A stretch of DNA of 64,000 bases from Hymenobacter sp. BRD67. Lineage in GTDB: Bacteria; Bacteroidota; Bacteroidia; Cytophagales; Hymenobacteraceae. Each line of letters starts with the position of its first letter. Positions within the stretch are counted from its first letter, which is position 1. Positions 52,724-62,248 of this stretch are shown in pieces. Position numbers and translations under genes: made by a program. The stretch is taken from the NCBI RefSeq assembly GCF_013256425.1, contig NZ_CP053904.1:3968001-4032000 (forward strand), given 5' to 3'. A model generated the notes under the pieces. The model made no database searches and was not told the DNA's origin. It worked only from the letters and a program-made list of their open reading frames with translations.

Positions 52724-55700
52724 TTAAAACGAAGCCGTAAGGCCCAGCGTGAACGTGCGAGTTTTGGGGTAGAAGCTGTTGTTGTCGATGCCCGGCGTGA
52801 GGCCGCCGATGTTGATTTCCGGGTCGACGCCGCGGTATTTGGTAATGACAAACAGGTTACTACCCGTCACGTAGAGCCGGATAGCCTTTACATATTCGGT
52901 TCTGGGGCGCAGGGTGTAGCCCAGGGTCGCGTTGTCGAGGCGCAGGTACGAGCCACTTTCCAGAAAGCGGTCGGAGATGAGGTAGGCATTGATGTCGTTG
53001 GGCGACTCGCCCAGCGTGAAGCGCGGGATGTTTTGCAGGCGCGCGTCGGCCGGGTTATTAAGGCCAGCCAGGGTAGCGTTTAGGATTTTGTTACCCAGTA
53101 CTCCGCGCACTAAAAAGTTGAGGTCGAAGCCTTGATAGCTAAACGTGTTGACCCAGCCGTAGATGAGAGTAGGCTGGGCGCTGCCGGCCAGCTGCATATC
53201 GGTGGTCAGGGGTTGGGTAGCGGTGGTAGTACCGTCGGCCTTCTGGTAAGTGCTCACACCCTGGTCGTTTTTACCCAGGTAGTGCCACAGCTTAAAGGTG
53301 CCCAGTGGCGAGCCGGGCTGCACAATCTGGCTGTAGTTGCCACTTTGCCCCTTGCCCCGAGCTGCGCCGTTTGGATATAGGGAATCGTGAAACGGTCGGT
53401 CGAGAGGTTGTCAATGTTGTTGTAGTTGTGCGAGAAGTTGAGCGACGAGCGCCAGGTGAAGGCTGCCGTTTGCACCGGCACCACGCTCAGGGCCACCTCC
53501 ACGCCACGGTTGGTCATACTGCCCACGTTGGCCGTGTAAGTGGTGTACTGAAACTCGGTGCTCGACACTGGCAGCACGTCGTCAATCAGGTCGCTGGTTT
53601 TCTTCACATAGTAGTCCACCGAGCCCGTGATGCGGTTCTTCAAAAAGCCGAAGTCCAGGCCCACGTTGTAGGTGGCAGTGCTCTCCCACTTCAGGTCGGG
53701 GTTTTCGTTGCGCACCGCGTTCACCACGTTCGAGATGGTGCCGTTGTTGAGGTACTTGCTGCTACCGGGCGGCGTGCCATAGATGAGGATGGCCGAAAAG
53801 GCGTCGAAGCCCTGGCTATTGCCCGATACCCCGTAGCCAGCCCGCAGCTTGAGGTCGCTCACGGCCTCGTAGCGGCGCATAAAATCTTCGCCGATGATGC
53901 GCCAACCCACGGCCGCCGTGGGGAAGTAGCCGTAACGATTGTTCACGCCGAAGGCCGACGAGCCATCGCGTCGCAGCGAAGCCTGCGCCAGGTAACGTTC
54001 GCCGTACTGGTACTGCACGCGGCCGTACTGCGAGAGGAGCCGTAGGGTCGAGATGGGGTTGTTGTCGAAAGCAATCTGGGCCAGCGACGATGGGTTGGAC
54101 AGGAATAAGTTATTAGAGCCCAGCGCATCATTGGCAAAGTTCTGGGTCGTGATGCCGAAGCCATCGTTGGTGCGGTCCTGCTGGTACGAGTAGCCCCCTA
54201 GTAGCTGAACGCTGTGCAGCCCCAGCGTTTTATCGTAGTTGGCGTAGGCCTCCAGCACGTCGTTGGTGGTCTGGTACTCGGCGCGGCGGGCCACCCCGCC
54301 CAGGTTCACGGCCAGGCCCGACTGGCTGTTGAGGTAGCTGCTGTAGTTGGCTTGGTCGCGCTGGGTTGAGCCGCTCAGCGTCAGCTTCAGGCCCGTGATA
54401 ATGTCGACCTGCACGATGCCGTTGAGTAGTGTCTTATTATCGTTAGTGACGTAGCTATTGTTGTTGGCCAGCGAGAGCGGGTTGAGCGGGCCGCTGCCGG
54501 TGCGGGTAAAGTTTTCCTTGTAGGTGCCATCGGGGTTAAAAGGGCTCACCGTGGGCAGGTAAAACAGCATCCCCGGCAGCACGTAGGTCTGCGGAATATC
54601 GTTTTGGGTAGTGCTGCTGTTAATGATGTTGGCCCCAGGCGCAGGTGGTTGTTAAAGAAACGCTGGTTGATAAACCCGCGGGTAATAAGACGCTCCAGGG
54701 AGGTATTTATCAGAATGCCATTGTTTTTCAGATAATTGACGCTGGCTCCGTAGTCAGTGGCATTGGCCGAGCCGGTAAACGACACGTTGTGATTGGTGGC
54801 GTAGCTGGTGCGCTCAATCAGGTCCTGCCAGTTGGTGTTTGAGCCGTCGTCGTCGGTAGGCATTGCCAGCGGCTTGGCATTGTTAGTTTTTAGGTACTGG
54901 CGCAGCTCGTCGGCGCTCAGCATGTCGATGCGCTTCGATACCTTCGACACGGCCCCGTAGCCGCTGTAGGTGAGGCGGGTCTGGCCGGGCTTGGACCGCT
55001 TGGTAGTCACGATAATAACCCCGTTGGCCGCGCGGGTGCCGTAGATGGCCGTAGCCGAGGCATCCTTCAGCACGTCGATGCTGGCAATATCGTCAGGGGC
55101 CAGCAGGTCGATGCTCGCGCCCGGCACCCCGTCAATCACGTAAAACGGCTCGGTAATGCCGCCGTTCAGGGTGCGAATAGTGCTCGGCCCGCGCAATACC
55201 ACCGAGGGCCGCTGGTTGGGGTCGCCGCTTTTGGTGATGTTGAGGCCCGCCACCTTGCCTTGCAGTAGTTCGGCGGGGTAGTGAGCACGCCAGGGTTAAA
55301 CTGCTCGGCTTTGATGGAGGTGACGGCCCCGACGACGTCCTGCCGGCTCTGGGTGCCGTAGCCAATCACTACCACGTCCTTCAGCTGCTGGGCATCGGGT
55401 AGCAGCGTCACGTTGACGGTGGTTTGGTTACCGACAATAACTTCCTGGGTCACAGTGCCCACGAAGGAGAAAACCAGCACGTCGGCCGGCCCAGTAGTTT
55501 TGATGCTGTACGTGCCGTCGGTGCCGGTGCCCACGGCATTGCTGCCGTCTTTGAGGCGCACTGTCACCCCGGGCAGCGCCGCGTTTTTTTCGTCTGTTAC
55601 GGTGCCCTTGATGGTCTGTTGGGCCAGGGCCAGGGCAGGCGTCAGCACCAGCAGCGGCAGCATGCCCCGCCAGGGCAGGCCCGCCGTAGCCTGCCAGAAT

Positions 55701-55726
55701 AAGAAGGAAAAGTACCCGTTTTTCAT
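52724..55726 (-). CDS. susC: SusC/RagA-family TonB-dependent receptor, three frameshifts
   Basis: The outer-membrane barrel of the SusCD importer. In order: signal peptide (TPALALA-QQ), carboxypeptidase-regulatory domain (IKGTVTDEKNAALPGVTV), the SusC junction DVVVIGYGTQSRQDVVGAV, the plug (VVLRGPSTIRT, FYVIDGVPG, DDIASIDVLKDASATAIYG, RAANGVIIVTTK) and a long barrel ending FTLGLTASF. Breaks near 55283, 54635 and 53350 are each repaired by one G or C in a run of four, giving about 1000 residues. It heads the operon with susD, PI-PLC, CehA and GH92, so it should import the product these enzymes make or first bind. Confidence 0.9.
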
Positions 55727-56021
55727 ACGCGCTAGTGGTGCTTGGTAGGTGCTGTATTAAAGCACTGCAAAGCACCGGCGCGGCAGTTACCTCAGCATGA
55801 TTGCTGGATTATGCTTAGTATTTATCAAAGAAGAAATTGTGAGGCGAAGTTAAGCGAGAGAGAACAGGGTGGTAATTTCTCAACCTTTAGACCAACGTTT
55901 TAACCCAGGCCACTATCCCAACAACTACCGAATTCACCCTACTATTAGAGATAACTTGCTCATCATGTTTAAGCAACCAGAACCCCATAGTACGGCCGTC
56001 CTTTTGGGAAAATTTAACACC
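55727..56021. other. Upstream region of the susC operon
   Basis: AT-rich, no gene. It should hold the operon promoter; the minus strand has several TA-rich words but no clear TAnnTTTG at a good distance. Confidence 0.35.
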
Positions 56022-56147
56022 TAGCGCGAATTCTGGGTCAGTGTACGGGTTCTGTTCTTGCGTACGCCTCACCCCCGGCCCCCTCTCCGAAAAGGAGAGG
56101 GGGAGCCAGGCTGGCAAAAAACGTACACTGCCCCAGAATCCGCGCTA
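56022..56147. mobile_element. 126-bp element with 26-bp terminal inverted repeats (MITE-like)
   Basis: Ends 56022-56047 and 56122-56147 are inverted copies matching at 24 of 26 bases (TAGCGCG...GTGTACG). Inside is a second perfect hairpin, CCCCCTCTCC / GGAGAGGGGG (56079-56103). It has the form of a small non-autonomous mobile element or nested intergenic palindrome. No target duplication is evident. Confidence 0.7.
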
Positions 56148-56163
56148 AGCCCCCTACTCCTGA

Positions 56164-56626
56164 ATGCCGAAGAACTGGTTGCTCAGCGCCGTGCTTTGGT
56201 GGGGCCTGGCAGGCACCACCGCCTGTGCCAAATCCGCTCCCGACGCCCCGGCACCACTTTGTGGTTATCGCCCACCGGGGGTACGACACTACCTTCCCCG
56301 AAAACATGTTGGCGGCCTACGAGCAAGCTATCCGGGAGGGCGCAGATTATGTAGAAATCGACCTGCGCACGACCAAAGACGGCCAGCTCATTAGCCTTCA
56401 CGATGCCACCCTCGACCGCGTAACCACGGGCACTGGACCCGTCGAAGACCAGTCGTTACAGCAACTGCAGCAGGTTTGCGTTACCAGCCCGCAGAAACAA
56501 GCGGGGGTGACCTTCGCCATTCCCACCTTTCAGCAAATTCTGGCGCTGTGTAATAAGAAGCTTTTTGTCTACATCGACTTTAAGGAAGCAGCTCTTCGGG
56601 TGGTTTATCCCATTCTCCGTGTATAA
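56164..56626 (+). pseudogene. Glycerophosphodiester phosphodiesterase, truncated and frameshifted
   Basis: Starts as a lipoprotein (MPKNWLLSAVLWWGLAGTTAC) and, after a frame change in the C run near 56250, continues with the GDPD catalytic opening: VVIAHRGYDTTFPENMLAAY, then YVEIDLRTTKDGQLISLHDATLDR. These hold the active-site His-Arg, Glu-x-Asp and second His. It stops after about 150 residues at FVYIDFKEA...YPILRV, where full enzymes run to 250-300, so the second half of the barrel is gone. The convergent gene at 56654 begins its 3' end 28 bases later, suggesting a deletion joined them. It adds a further phosphodiesterase to this region. Confidence 0.8.
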
Positions 56627-56653
56627 CCGGCTCTGGGATAAGCGGCGCGGAAC

Positions 56654-57331
56654 TCAATCATTGCCGCCCGGCCTAGCGGGTGATTGTAGGGCTGATTCGG
56701 GTAGTTGATTTTTACGCGAGAGCGACGCCCAATACATCCACATACTGGTGCTGAGCGCCAATGCCAGCCAGACATTCAGGAACGCCGTGGCGGCAATCAG
56801 CACATTGCACAGCAGTCCCAGGTCCTGGCTGCGCCGGAGCTGCGCCAGCGTGGCCGGCGCCACGCCTTCGCGGAGCAGGTGGTAGCGTGGGGCCGTGGCC
56901 ACCCGTGTGAGCAGCACGAAGGCCGCGCTGATGAGCACAAAGTAGCCCGTGTAGAAAATGGCCGCCGTATGCCGGGCGTCGGTGTGAATGAATTCGCCCA
57001 GGGTTTTGGTGGGAAAGGGCACCAGCACTACCAGCAGCAACAGCAGCCCATTGGCCAGCATCAGCTCGGTATTCACGCGCCGCACCAACCCGAAAATGGT
57101 GTGGTGGGCCAGCCACATAAACAGTATCTGCACAAAGCTGGCGAAATACGCCACGTACACGGGCCACAGGGCCAGCAGGGCGCGTTGGAGGCCCGCGTCG
57201 GTAGCGGGCGTATGGTGGTCCACCGTAATCTCAATGGCCAGCAGCGTGATGGCCACCCCAAATACGCCATCGCTGAAGGCCTCCAGGCGACTGGTTTCTT
57301 TTTCGGATGCGGGATGCGAATGTTCGGGCAT
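56654..57331 (-). CDS. TMEM175-family (DUF1211) membrane protein
   Basis: A 225-residue protein with six membrane helices. The first holds the family signature RLEAFSDGVFGVAITLLAIEI, whose FSDG forms the pore in TMEM175 potassium channels; the middle WLAHHTIFGLVRRVNTELMLANGLLLLLVVLVPF is also typical. Bacterial members are shown to conduct potassium without the normal TVGYG filter. It probably is a monovalent-cation channel of the inner membrane. Confidence 0.9.
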   Translation of the reverse strand: MPEHSHPASEKETSRLEAFSDGVFGVAITLLAIEITVDHHTPATDAGLQRALLALWPVYVAYFASFVQILFMWLAHHTIFGLVRRVNTELMLANGLLLLLVVLVPFPTKTLGEFIHTDARHTAAIFYTGYFVLISAAFVLLTRVATAPRYHLLREGVAPATLAQLRRSQDLGLLCNVLIAATAFLNVWLALALSTSMWMYWASLSRKNQLPESALQSPARPGGND

Positions 57332-57345
57332 GGGGGATGGGCAAA

Positions 57346-58020
57346 TCAGAAAAATTCCTTGCGAAGAAACACGCCGTAGTTTTCTTTTAGCACCTTGAAG
57401 GGACCGAAGCGACTGAGATTGGCCGCCAGGCCGAAGCCGGCCGTGCGGTAGCTGAGGCCCAGGCGCAGGTAGAGGTAGCTCAGGTCGTGGGCTTCTTCTT
57501 GGGTGTTATAGTTGTAGAGGCCCTGCACCCGGCTGTAGAGAGCCAGCCGCTCCGTGAGCTGAGGCTTAAACTCGACCAGGACCAGGCTTTGCAGGTTGTG
57601 GGTTTCGGTCAGGTCCACGCTTTGCTCGGCCACCACGAGCCAGGTCGGGTTGGTGAACACGTAATCGAGGCCGCCGGTGGGCCGAAACCCCACTGTTGAG
57701 TTCATGTTCAGGCCCCCAAACACCGAGAAACGCGGCAGCAACTCAACCTTGAGTGCGGCACTGGTGAGGTAGCTGTTTTTGGTGGGCTCATTGTGATAAT
57801 CGGCGCCGAAAGTGGTCAGGTTGAAAAACGCGAACCGGCTGTCGGGCGCAAACTTTCTGTTGACTACCGTTTGCAGGATGAGCTGCTGATGGCCGGCCAT
57901 GACCTCCACGGGCAAGGGGGCGCCGGCCGGGTGCGGGGCGGCGCCCGGCGCCGGCTCGGCGGTTTGGGCTGCGGCGGGTACGGCCAGCAGCAGGGTGAGG
58001 CTGAGTGGAAAGAACTTCAT
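57346..58020 (-). CDS. Outer-membrane beta-barrel-like protein
   Basis: A 224-residue exported protein (signal AVPAAA-QT) with a Pro/Ala lead and then amphipathic strands: SRFAFFNLTTFGADY, NSYLTSAALKVELLPRFSVFGGLNMN, LVLVEFKPQLTERLALYSRVQGLYN, YLYLRLGLSYRTAGFGLAANLSRFG, ending in the aromatic residue Phe, as barrel proteins do. No family recognised. It ends 14 bases before the TMEM175 gene start, so the two may be co-transcribed. Confidence 0.75.
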   Translation of the reverse strand: MKFFPLSLTLLLAVPAAAQTAEPAPGAAPHPAGAPLPVEVMAGHQQLILQTVVNRKFAPDSRFAFFNLTTFGADYHNEPTKNSYLTSAALKVELLPRFSVFGGLNMNSTVGFRPTGGLDYVFTNPTWLVVAEQSVDLTETHNLQSLVLVEFKPQLTERLALYSRVQGLYNYNTQEEAHDLSYLYLRLGLSYRTAGFGLAANLSRFGPFKVLKENYGVFLRKEFF

Positions 58021-58083
58021 CGAGCAAAAAACAAGGTGGCAGAAATGCCCGGCTCTTGCGAAGCCGGGCTCCGGCGCGCCCGC

Positions 58084-58782
58084 TTACTTGGGCAGCTTGC
58101 TGATGACTTCCTCCAGGTTGATTTTTTGCGCCCGCTGGCCTTCGGGCGTCCCGAAATCGGAGTAGAGCTCCGACAGCATTTGGTTGCCGTCGGTGACGGT
58201 CGCGCCCAGGCCGCGCAGGCGGGCGAAGGTCACCTCATCGGCCAGGGGCGTCATGCTGCCGCAGGCGTCGGCCACCACCTGCACGGTGTAGCCGGCGCGC
58301 AGGGCCCCTTTCACGGTGTGCATAAGGCAGATGTCTGTGGTGAGACCCGCGACGATGAGCTTCTGGCGACCCGTGGCCTTCACGGCGGCCGCGAAAGCGG
58401 GGTCGAGGAAGCAGTTGAGGGTGCCGCCGCGCTTCACGCGCTGGGCGTAGGCTGCGGGAGCCAGCTGCTGCACTTCCTTGATATTGGTGCCAATCTGGAC
58501 TTCCATCGTGCTCGTAACCACGAGCGGGATGTGCATCTCGGTGCCGAGGCGGGCCAGCAGGCGCACGTTGGCCAGCACGTTTTCCTTGGGTTGACTTTTA
58601 ATCCAGCCCACAGTCATGTCCTGGTGGTCGACGAGCAGGATGGCGCTGTTTTGCGGCGTAAACGCGGCCGGCAAAGCGGTGGGTTTGGCTGCGGCTGCCG
58701 GCTCGGAGCTGGCTTGGGTGGGGGTGCTGCAGCTGCCGAGGCCCAAGGCAGCCACGGTCAGCAGAAGGAGGAAAGGTTTCAT
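58084..58782 (-). CDS. Isochorismatase-family cysteine hydrolase (lipoprotein)
   Basis: A 232-residue hydrolase with a lipobox signal (ALGLGSCST). The catalytic triad is visible: Asp in AILLVDHQD (Asp 52), Lys in RVKRGGTLN and Cys in GLTTDICLMHT. Close to the YcaC/nicotinamidase-like group with unknown amide substrate. An exported isochorismatase-like enzyme is somewhat unusual. The HxlR-type regulator gene lies 58 bases upstream on the same strand, so its product may control this gene. Confidence 0.88.
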   Translation of the reverse strand: MKPFLLLLTVAALGLGSCSTPTQASSEPAAAAKPTALPAAFTPQNSAILLVDHQDMTVGWIKSQPKENVLANVRLLARLGTEMHIPLVVTSTMEVQIGTNIKEVQQLAPAAYAQRVKRGGTLNCFLDPAFAAAVKATGRQKLIVAGLTTDICLMHTVKGALRAGYTVQVVADACGSMTPLADEVTFARLRGLGATVTDGNQMLSELYSDFGTPEGQRAQKINLEEVISKLPK

Positions 58783-58840
58783 CAGACGTAAAAGAGGTTG
58801 GTGAAAATGATGTCACAAACCTATCCGTCCGGACTTCTGG

Positions 58841-59223
58841 CTATTTGGTAACCAAAAGGTTAGCGGTATCCTTGGGGTAACCAGCCACGGCGGTGCTCGC
58901 CCGGAACGCCGCGCCCCACTCGCGCAGCTCCACCAGCAGCTTATCGAGCGACTTGCCCAACGGGGCCAGCACGTAGGTAACGGCAATGGTAGGCGAGCCG
59001 TGCGGCAGCCGGGTAATCAGCCCATTCGTTTCCAAGTCCTTAAGCTCCTTGCTGAGCATTTTGGCCGACACGCCTTCGATTTCGCGGCTCAGCTCCTTGA
59101 ACCGCCGGGACCGTAGCCTAGGGCAATGATAATGGGGATTTTCCACTTGCCGTCAATCAGGCTGAGCGTAGCCCGGGCCGAGCGCAGACGCTCGGGGCAG
59201 GCAGGAACGTGTGGGATATCCAT
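58841..59223 (-). CDS. HxlR-family transcription regulator, frameshifted
   Basis: A winged-helix regulator of about 127 residues. It starts MDIPHVPACPERLRSA, then the first helix LSLIDGKWKIPIIIALGYG; after a frame change the recognition part follows (RRFKELSREIEGVSAKMLSKELKDLETNGLI) and the wing (VTYVLAPLGKSLDKLL). One C added to CCC near 59111 joins GP-RRFKEL. The N-terminal Cys in PACPE is the conserved redox or ligand-sensing residue of this family. ATG 59223 is preferred over an upstream start at 59280. Confidence 0.85.
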
Positions 59224-59417
59224 AACCGGAACGGTTGAGTGAGGTAACCTAAAGGTAACTGGGAGTCTGATGGCTACCAAGGTAAGAAAAAGGCAAGTCG
59301 GTACTTTTGATTACCCGGCCCGCTGCTACCAACCGCGGTATCTAGCCCCTAGTTTGGTGGCGCAGTCCGGAGCCGGCGGCCGCAAACTTATTGCCTTACC
59401 CCATCTGCGATTTCCTC

Positions 59418-60179
59418 ATGGTTCAGCTTCTCAAGAAAAGCCAGCAAGTCCAAGCCCGCATTTTTGGGGGGCGCTTCGTTGTCAACAAGCCGGTGGCCAG
59501 CGGGGCCACGGCCGCCACGGCCCCGTATTCGAACGTATTCTACTGGTCGCACGCCGTGGCGCTGGAGGACTGCGAATTCGCCCTGCACCCACACCAGGGC
59601 TTCGAAATCATGACATTCGTGCTGGAGGGCAGCGTGTGCCACTTCGATACGGCGTCGCAGGTCTGGACTCCGCTGCAAACCGGCGATTTCCAAGTTATTC
59701 AGTCTGGTAGCGGCTTGCAACACGCCGAGAAAATCAGCGCCGGCACCCGCTCGTTCCAGCTTTGGTTTGACCCCGACTTTGCCCAGGCCCTGCGCCAGGC
59801 CCCGGCCTACGTCGATTACCACGACCAGGACTTTGCGCCCGTGCAGGTGCAGGGTGTTACGACGCGTACCTACCTCGGGGCCGGCAGCCCCGCGCACTGC
59901 CAAACCGCCGGGCTGACCATTCGCCGGCTTGCCTTTTCGGCCGGGGCTACTATGACACTCCCGCTCGACCCTACTTGTGCCTACACTATGTACGTGCTGG
60001 CTGTCACGGGCCATCTCGGCGGCGCTGCCGTGCAAGAGGACGATGCCCTGCGCATTTGGCAGGAGCCAACGGTAGAGGTTGCGTTTACTGACGGTGGTGA
60101 ATTATTTATTGTGGGGACTCCCCAAGTTCTTAACTATGCGGTGGCATGGGAGCCCCGAACGAAGGCTGTAGCACCCTAG
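59418..60179 (+). CDS. Pirin family protein
   Basis: A 253-residue bicupin. The N-terminal cupin has the metal residues in LHPHQGFEIMTFVLEG and GSGLQHAEK (His-x-His ... His-x-Glu), as in pirin and the quercetinase YhhW. The second cupin (AGATMTLPLDPTCAYTMYVLAVTGHL) lacks metal residues, as normal. Members act as quercetin 2,3-dioxygenases in vitro or as regulators; the in-cell role is open. It is divergent from the HxlR gene and meets the zinc-finger gene tail to tail with one base between. Confidence 0.9.
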   Translation: MVQLLKKSQQVQARIFGGRFVVNKPVASGATAATAPYSNVFYWSHAVALEDCEFALHPHQGFEIMTFVLEGSVCHFDTASQVWTPLQTGDFQVIQSGSGLQHAEKISAGTRSFQLWFDPDFAQALRQAPAYVDYHDQDFAPVQVQGVTTRTYLGAGSPAHCQTAGLTIRRLAFSAGATMTLPLDPTCAYTMYVLAVTGHLGGAAVQEDDALRIWQEPTVEVAFTDGGELFIVGTPQVLNYAVAWEPRTKAVAP

Positions 60180-60180
60180 C

Positions 60181-60527
60181 TTAACGCTCAATCTCGCGGC
60201 GGATGACGGTAGTTTGCTCGTCGGGCCGGGCCGCGGCGCCGTACCAGAGGCGCACGCGCACCTCCGTCGGGTGACGGGGTGGCCGGTGGCGTGAAAATGG
60301 TGGGTGGCGTGCTTGTTTTTCGAAGAGTCGCAGCAGCCCACGTGGCCGCATTCCATGCAGAGGCGCAGGTGCAGCCAGTCGTCGCCGTTTGCCAGGCACT
60401 CTTCGCAGCCTTTGGCCGAAGGCAGTACCGGATGCACGTGGGCGGGGCCGGTGTGGGCGCAACCGCTGTGGGGCTCGGTTTCGAGGTGAATGGGGGTAGC
60501 CAAGCCAATCCAGTCGGCGCGCATCAT
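60181..60527 (-). CDS. UBP-type zinc-finger protein, frameshifted
   Basis: A protein of about 115 residues with a ubiquitin-protease-type zinc finger: CEECLANGDDWLHLRLCMECGHVGCCDSSKNKHATHHFHATGHPV, cut short here by describing its Cys and His ligands: two CxxC pairs, Cys at GCC and three spaced His. The frame changes near 60271; one C added gives TPTEVRVRLWYGAAARPDE to the stop at 60181. Bacterial stand-alone fingers of this kind are common; binding to a ubiquitin-like C-terminus is only an idea. Confidence 0.85.
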
Positions 60528-60705
60528 GAGAGCAAGATAGTAAGCAGATTATTAGTGTATTAGTAGCTCAAAAATATCGGTCGCGCCTACCATCCGGGTA
60601 GTCCCATTGCGGGCGGCTTTGGTACGAATCCTGGCTGCCCCGCCTGGGTCTCTACAGCAGCTAATGAGGCCAGCGCTGGCGTAGATTCCCTTGCCCACTC
60701 GCAAC

Positions 60706-61626
60706 CTACGCTCGCTCCAGCACGACCCGGTCCCAGTGAGCCAGACTGGCCGCGGCCTGGTAAGTGCTTTGCAGGAAGCCGAGGACTGCGTCGGCCGGGT
60801 TAGGGGCCGTGCGGGCGGCTTCGTAGGGCAGGAAAAACTCCCCCATCTCGCCGCTGTAAAATGCCGCGACGGGCTCAATGACTGCGTCGGCCACAGCGGG
60901 GTTGCCGGGGTAGGCGTAGCTGTAGAAGGCCGCTTCCTGGCCATTGCCGCCGGGCCACCAGCCGGCAGCAATCTGCTCCGCGGAGTAGGATTCGCGCGTC
61001 ACCCAGTCGGCCAGGTGGGGCATGCCGCCGGGGTGCGGCGGCGCGGGCCGTCCCGAAAAGCGCGTTACCGCCAAATCAAAGGAGCCCCAGAAGAAGTGGA
61101 CCGGGCTGCACTTGCCCGTGAAGCGCCCGCGAAAGGCGTTCAGCAGCTGGTCGACCGCCAGCAGCACGTCCCAGAACCGGCCTACGGCTGCCGCATCGTA
61201 CGATTTATGATGTTCGTCCTGATGAAACGGCGTCGTGTCCTCCAGCTCCATTGGCACGGGCCAGAGCTTAACGGCAATGCCGGCTTCGCGTAGCAGGGCC
61301 CGGTAGTGGCGATAAAAATCGGCTACCGAGCGGGGCTGTAACGCCAGCTCCAGGCTGCGGCCGGCGCTGGTGTGCACCCGCAGCTTATGCTGGCGAAAAT
61401 CAAATACCACCTCGCAGGAGCCACCCGCGTAAGGCATCGGGCCGGTGCTCAGGCCGCGGGGCGTGACATACAGCGGCACCTGCCACCAGTGGTTGAGCAT
61501 GGGACTAAGGGCCAGGCGCGTTTTGCCTACTATCTGCGTCCACAGGTGCAGGGTCTGCCGGGTATCAGCCCAGTCCGCAGCGGGGAGCGCGGGCCAGGTC
61601 GAAAAAGGATTAATAGGTTGGTCCAT
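60706..61626 (-). CDS. DUF5996 family protein
   Basis: A 306-residue cytoplasmic protein. The N-terminal WADTRQTLHLWTQIVGKTRLALSPMLNHWW and VTPRGLSTGPMPY, and the mid part FFWGSFDLAVTRFSGRPAPPHPGG with GWWPGGNGQEAAFYSYAYP, are the conserved blocks of DUF5996. Several invariant Trp, His and Arg suggest an enzyme, but no activity is known to me. Start ATG 61626 is chosen over 61689, where the added residues look unlike the family. Confidence 0.88.
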   Translation of the reverse strand: MDQPINPFSTWPALPAADWADTRQTLHLWTQIVGKTRLALSPMLNHWWQVPLYVTPRGLSTGPMPYAGGSCEVVFDFRQHKLRVHTSAGRSLELALQPRSVADFYRHYRALLREAGIAVKLWPVPMELEDTTPFHQDEHHKSYDAAAVGRFWDVLLAVDQLLNAFRGRFTGKCSPVHFFWGSFDLAVTRFSGRPAPPHPGGMPHLADWVTRESYSAEQIAAGWWPGGNGQEAAFYSYAYPGNPAVADAVIEPVAAFYSGEMGEFFLPYEAARTAPNPADAVLGFLQSTYQAAASLAHWDRVVLERA

Positions 61627-61688
61627 AGTTGATAGGCAGCAGGTTGCGCCAGAGGTGGAGCGGCGGCCAGCATGCCCAAAAGTACCCA

Positions 61689-62003
61689 CTATCGCGCACA
61701 GATACCAGGTGCAAATGCTGGTGGTTTGGGTATCAATCCGGGCCAGGAGGCTATCCGTTGGCTGGGCGTTCGTTTGCGGCTACACAAACAGAGAGGTTCT
61801 AATTGACCCAGCAGGTGCATAACCGAGTTTCTGATATTGGTACGGGCATGAGTTCGGAGAAATAGGTCAAAATATTCCAGCCTTTCATCACCACGCCCAC
61901 GAGTGAGGGCACGGGGCCGGGCCTTCCGCTCTTGCACTACATCAATGCCCAGGGCCACGTCGCTACGCTCACCGTCGAGAACCAAGTAAGTCAGAATAAT
62001 CAC
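61689..62003 (-). CDS. Doubtful hypothetical protein
   Basis: A 104-residue frame (MIILTYLVLDGERSDVALGI ... DERLEYFDLFLRT). Its ATG overlaps the stop of the frame at 62000-62182, as in coupled genes. The end is less protein-like, and no family is recognised. It could be a decayed piece near the attachment region. Confidence 0.3.
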   Translation of the reverse strand: MIILTYLVLDGERSDVALGIDVVQERKARPRALTRGRGDERLEYFDLFLRTHARTNIRNSVMHLLGQLEPLCLCSRKRTPSQRIASWPGLIPKPPAFAPGICAR

Positions 62004-62182
62004 TTAAGCATCATGATACTTGTTAGATAGGCGCTAACAAAGCTGCCCTTGGGGGAGTATGCGACAAAGCGGAGCTTGAGAAACACCTTGGCTAGAACAA
62101 CCAATCTGAGCACGACCACGCAGTAGATAGGAAGCTGGAATAAATGTTTCCGCATAAAAGCACTCCCCGCAGTAACTACCAT
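62000..62182 (-). CDS. Doubtful small membrane protein
   Basis: A 60-residue frame from ATG 62182 with one hydrophobic helix (YCVVVLRLVVLAKVFL). It shares four bases with the next frame. Its start abuts the 12-bp repeats at 62185. Short and without family. Confidence 0.3.
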   Translation of the reverse strand: MVVTAGSAFMRKHLFQLPIYCVVVLRLVVLAKVFLKLRFVAYSPKGSFVSAYLTSIMMLK

Positions 62183-62184
62183 AA

Positions 62185-62208
62185 ACCGGGACAAACACCG
62201 GGACAATA
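62185..62208 (+). repeat. Two tandem 12-bp ACCGGGA units
   Basis: ACCGGGACAAAC and ACCGGGACAATA, with the same 12-base period and core as the three units beside the integrase at 40499. Probably arm sites of the same or a related recombinase. Confidence 0.7.
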
Positions 62209-62248
62209 CTTCAAGAAAAGGCGTTATTAGTCATTTTTGGCGGTTATT

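Noticed and set aside
52724..55726. Programmed frameshifting to explain the split susC
   Set aside because: Three separate shifts of the same kind, at ordinary C or G runs without slippery heptamers, and many like shifts in unrelated genes argue for sequence error.
57793..58791. 332-codon plus-strand open frame
   Set aside because: Antisense to the barrel-like and isochorismatase genes, which have clear signal peptides and catalytic residues.
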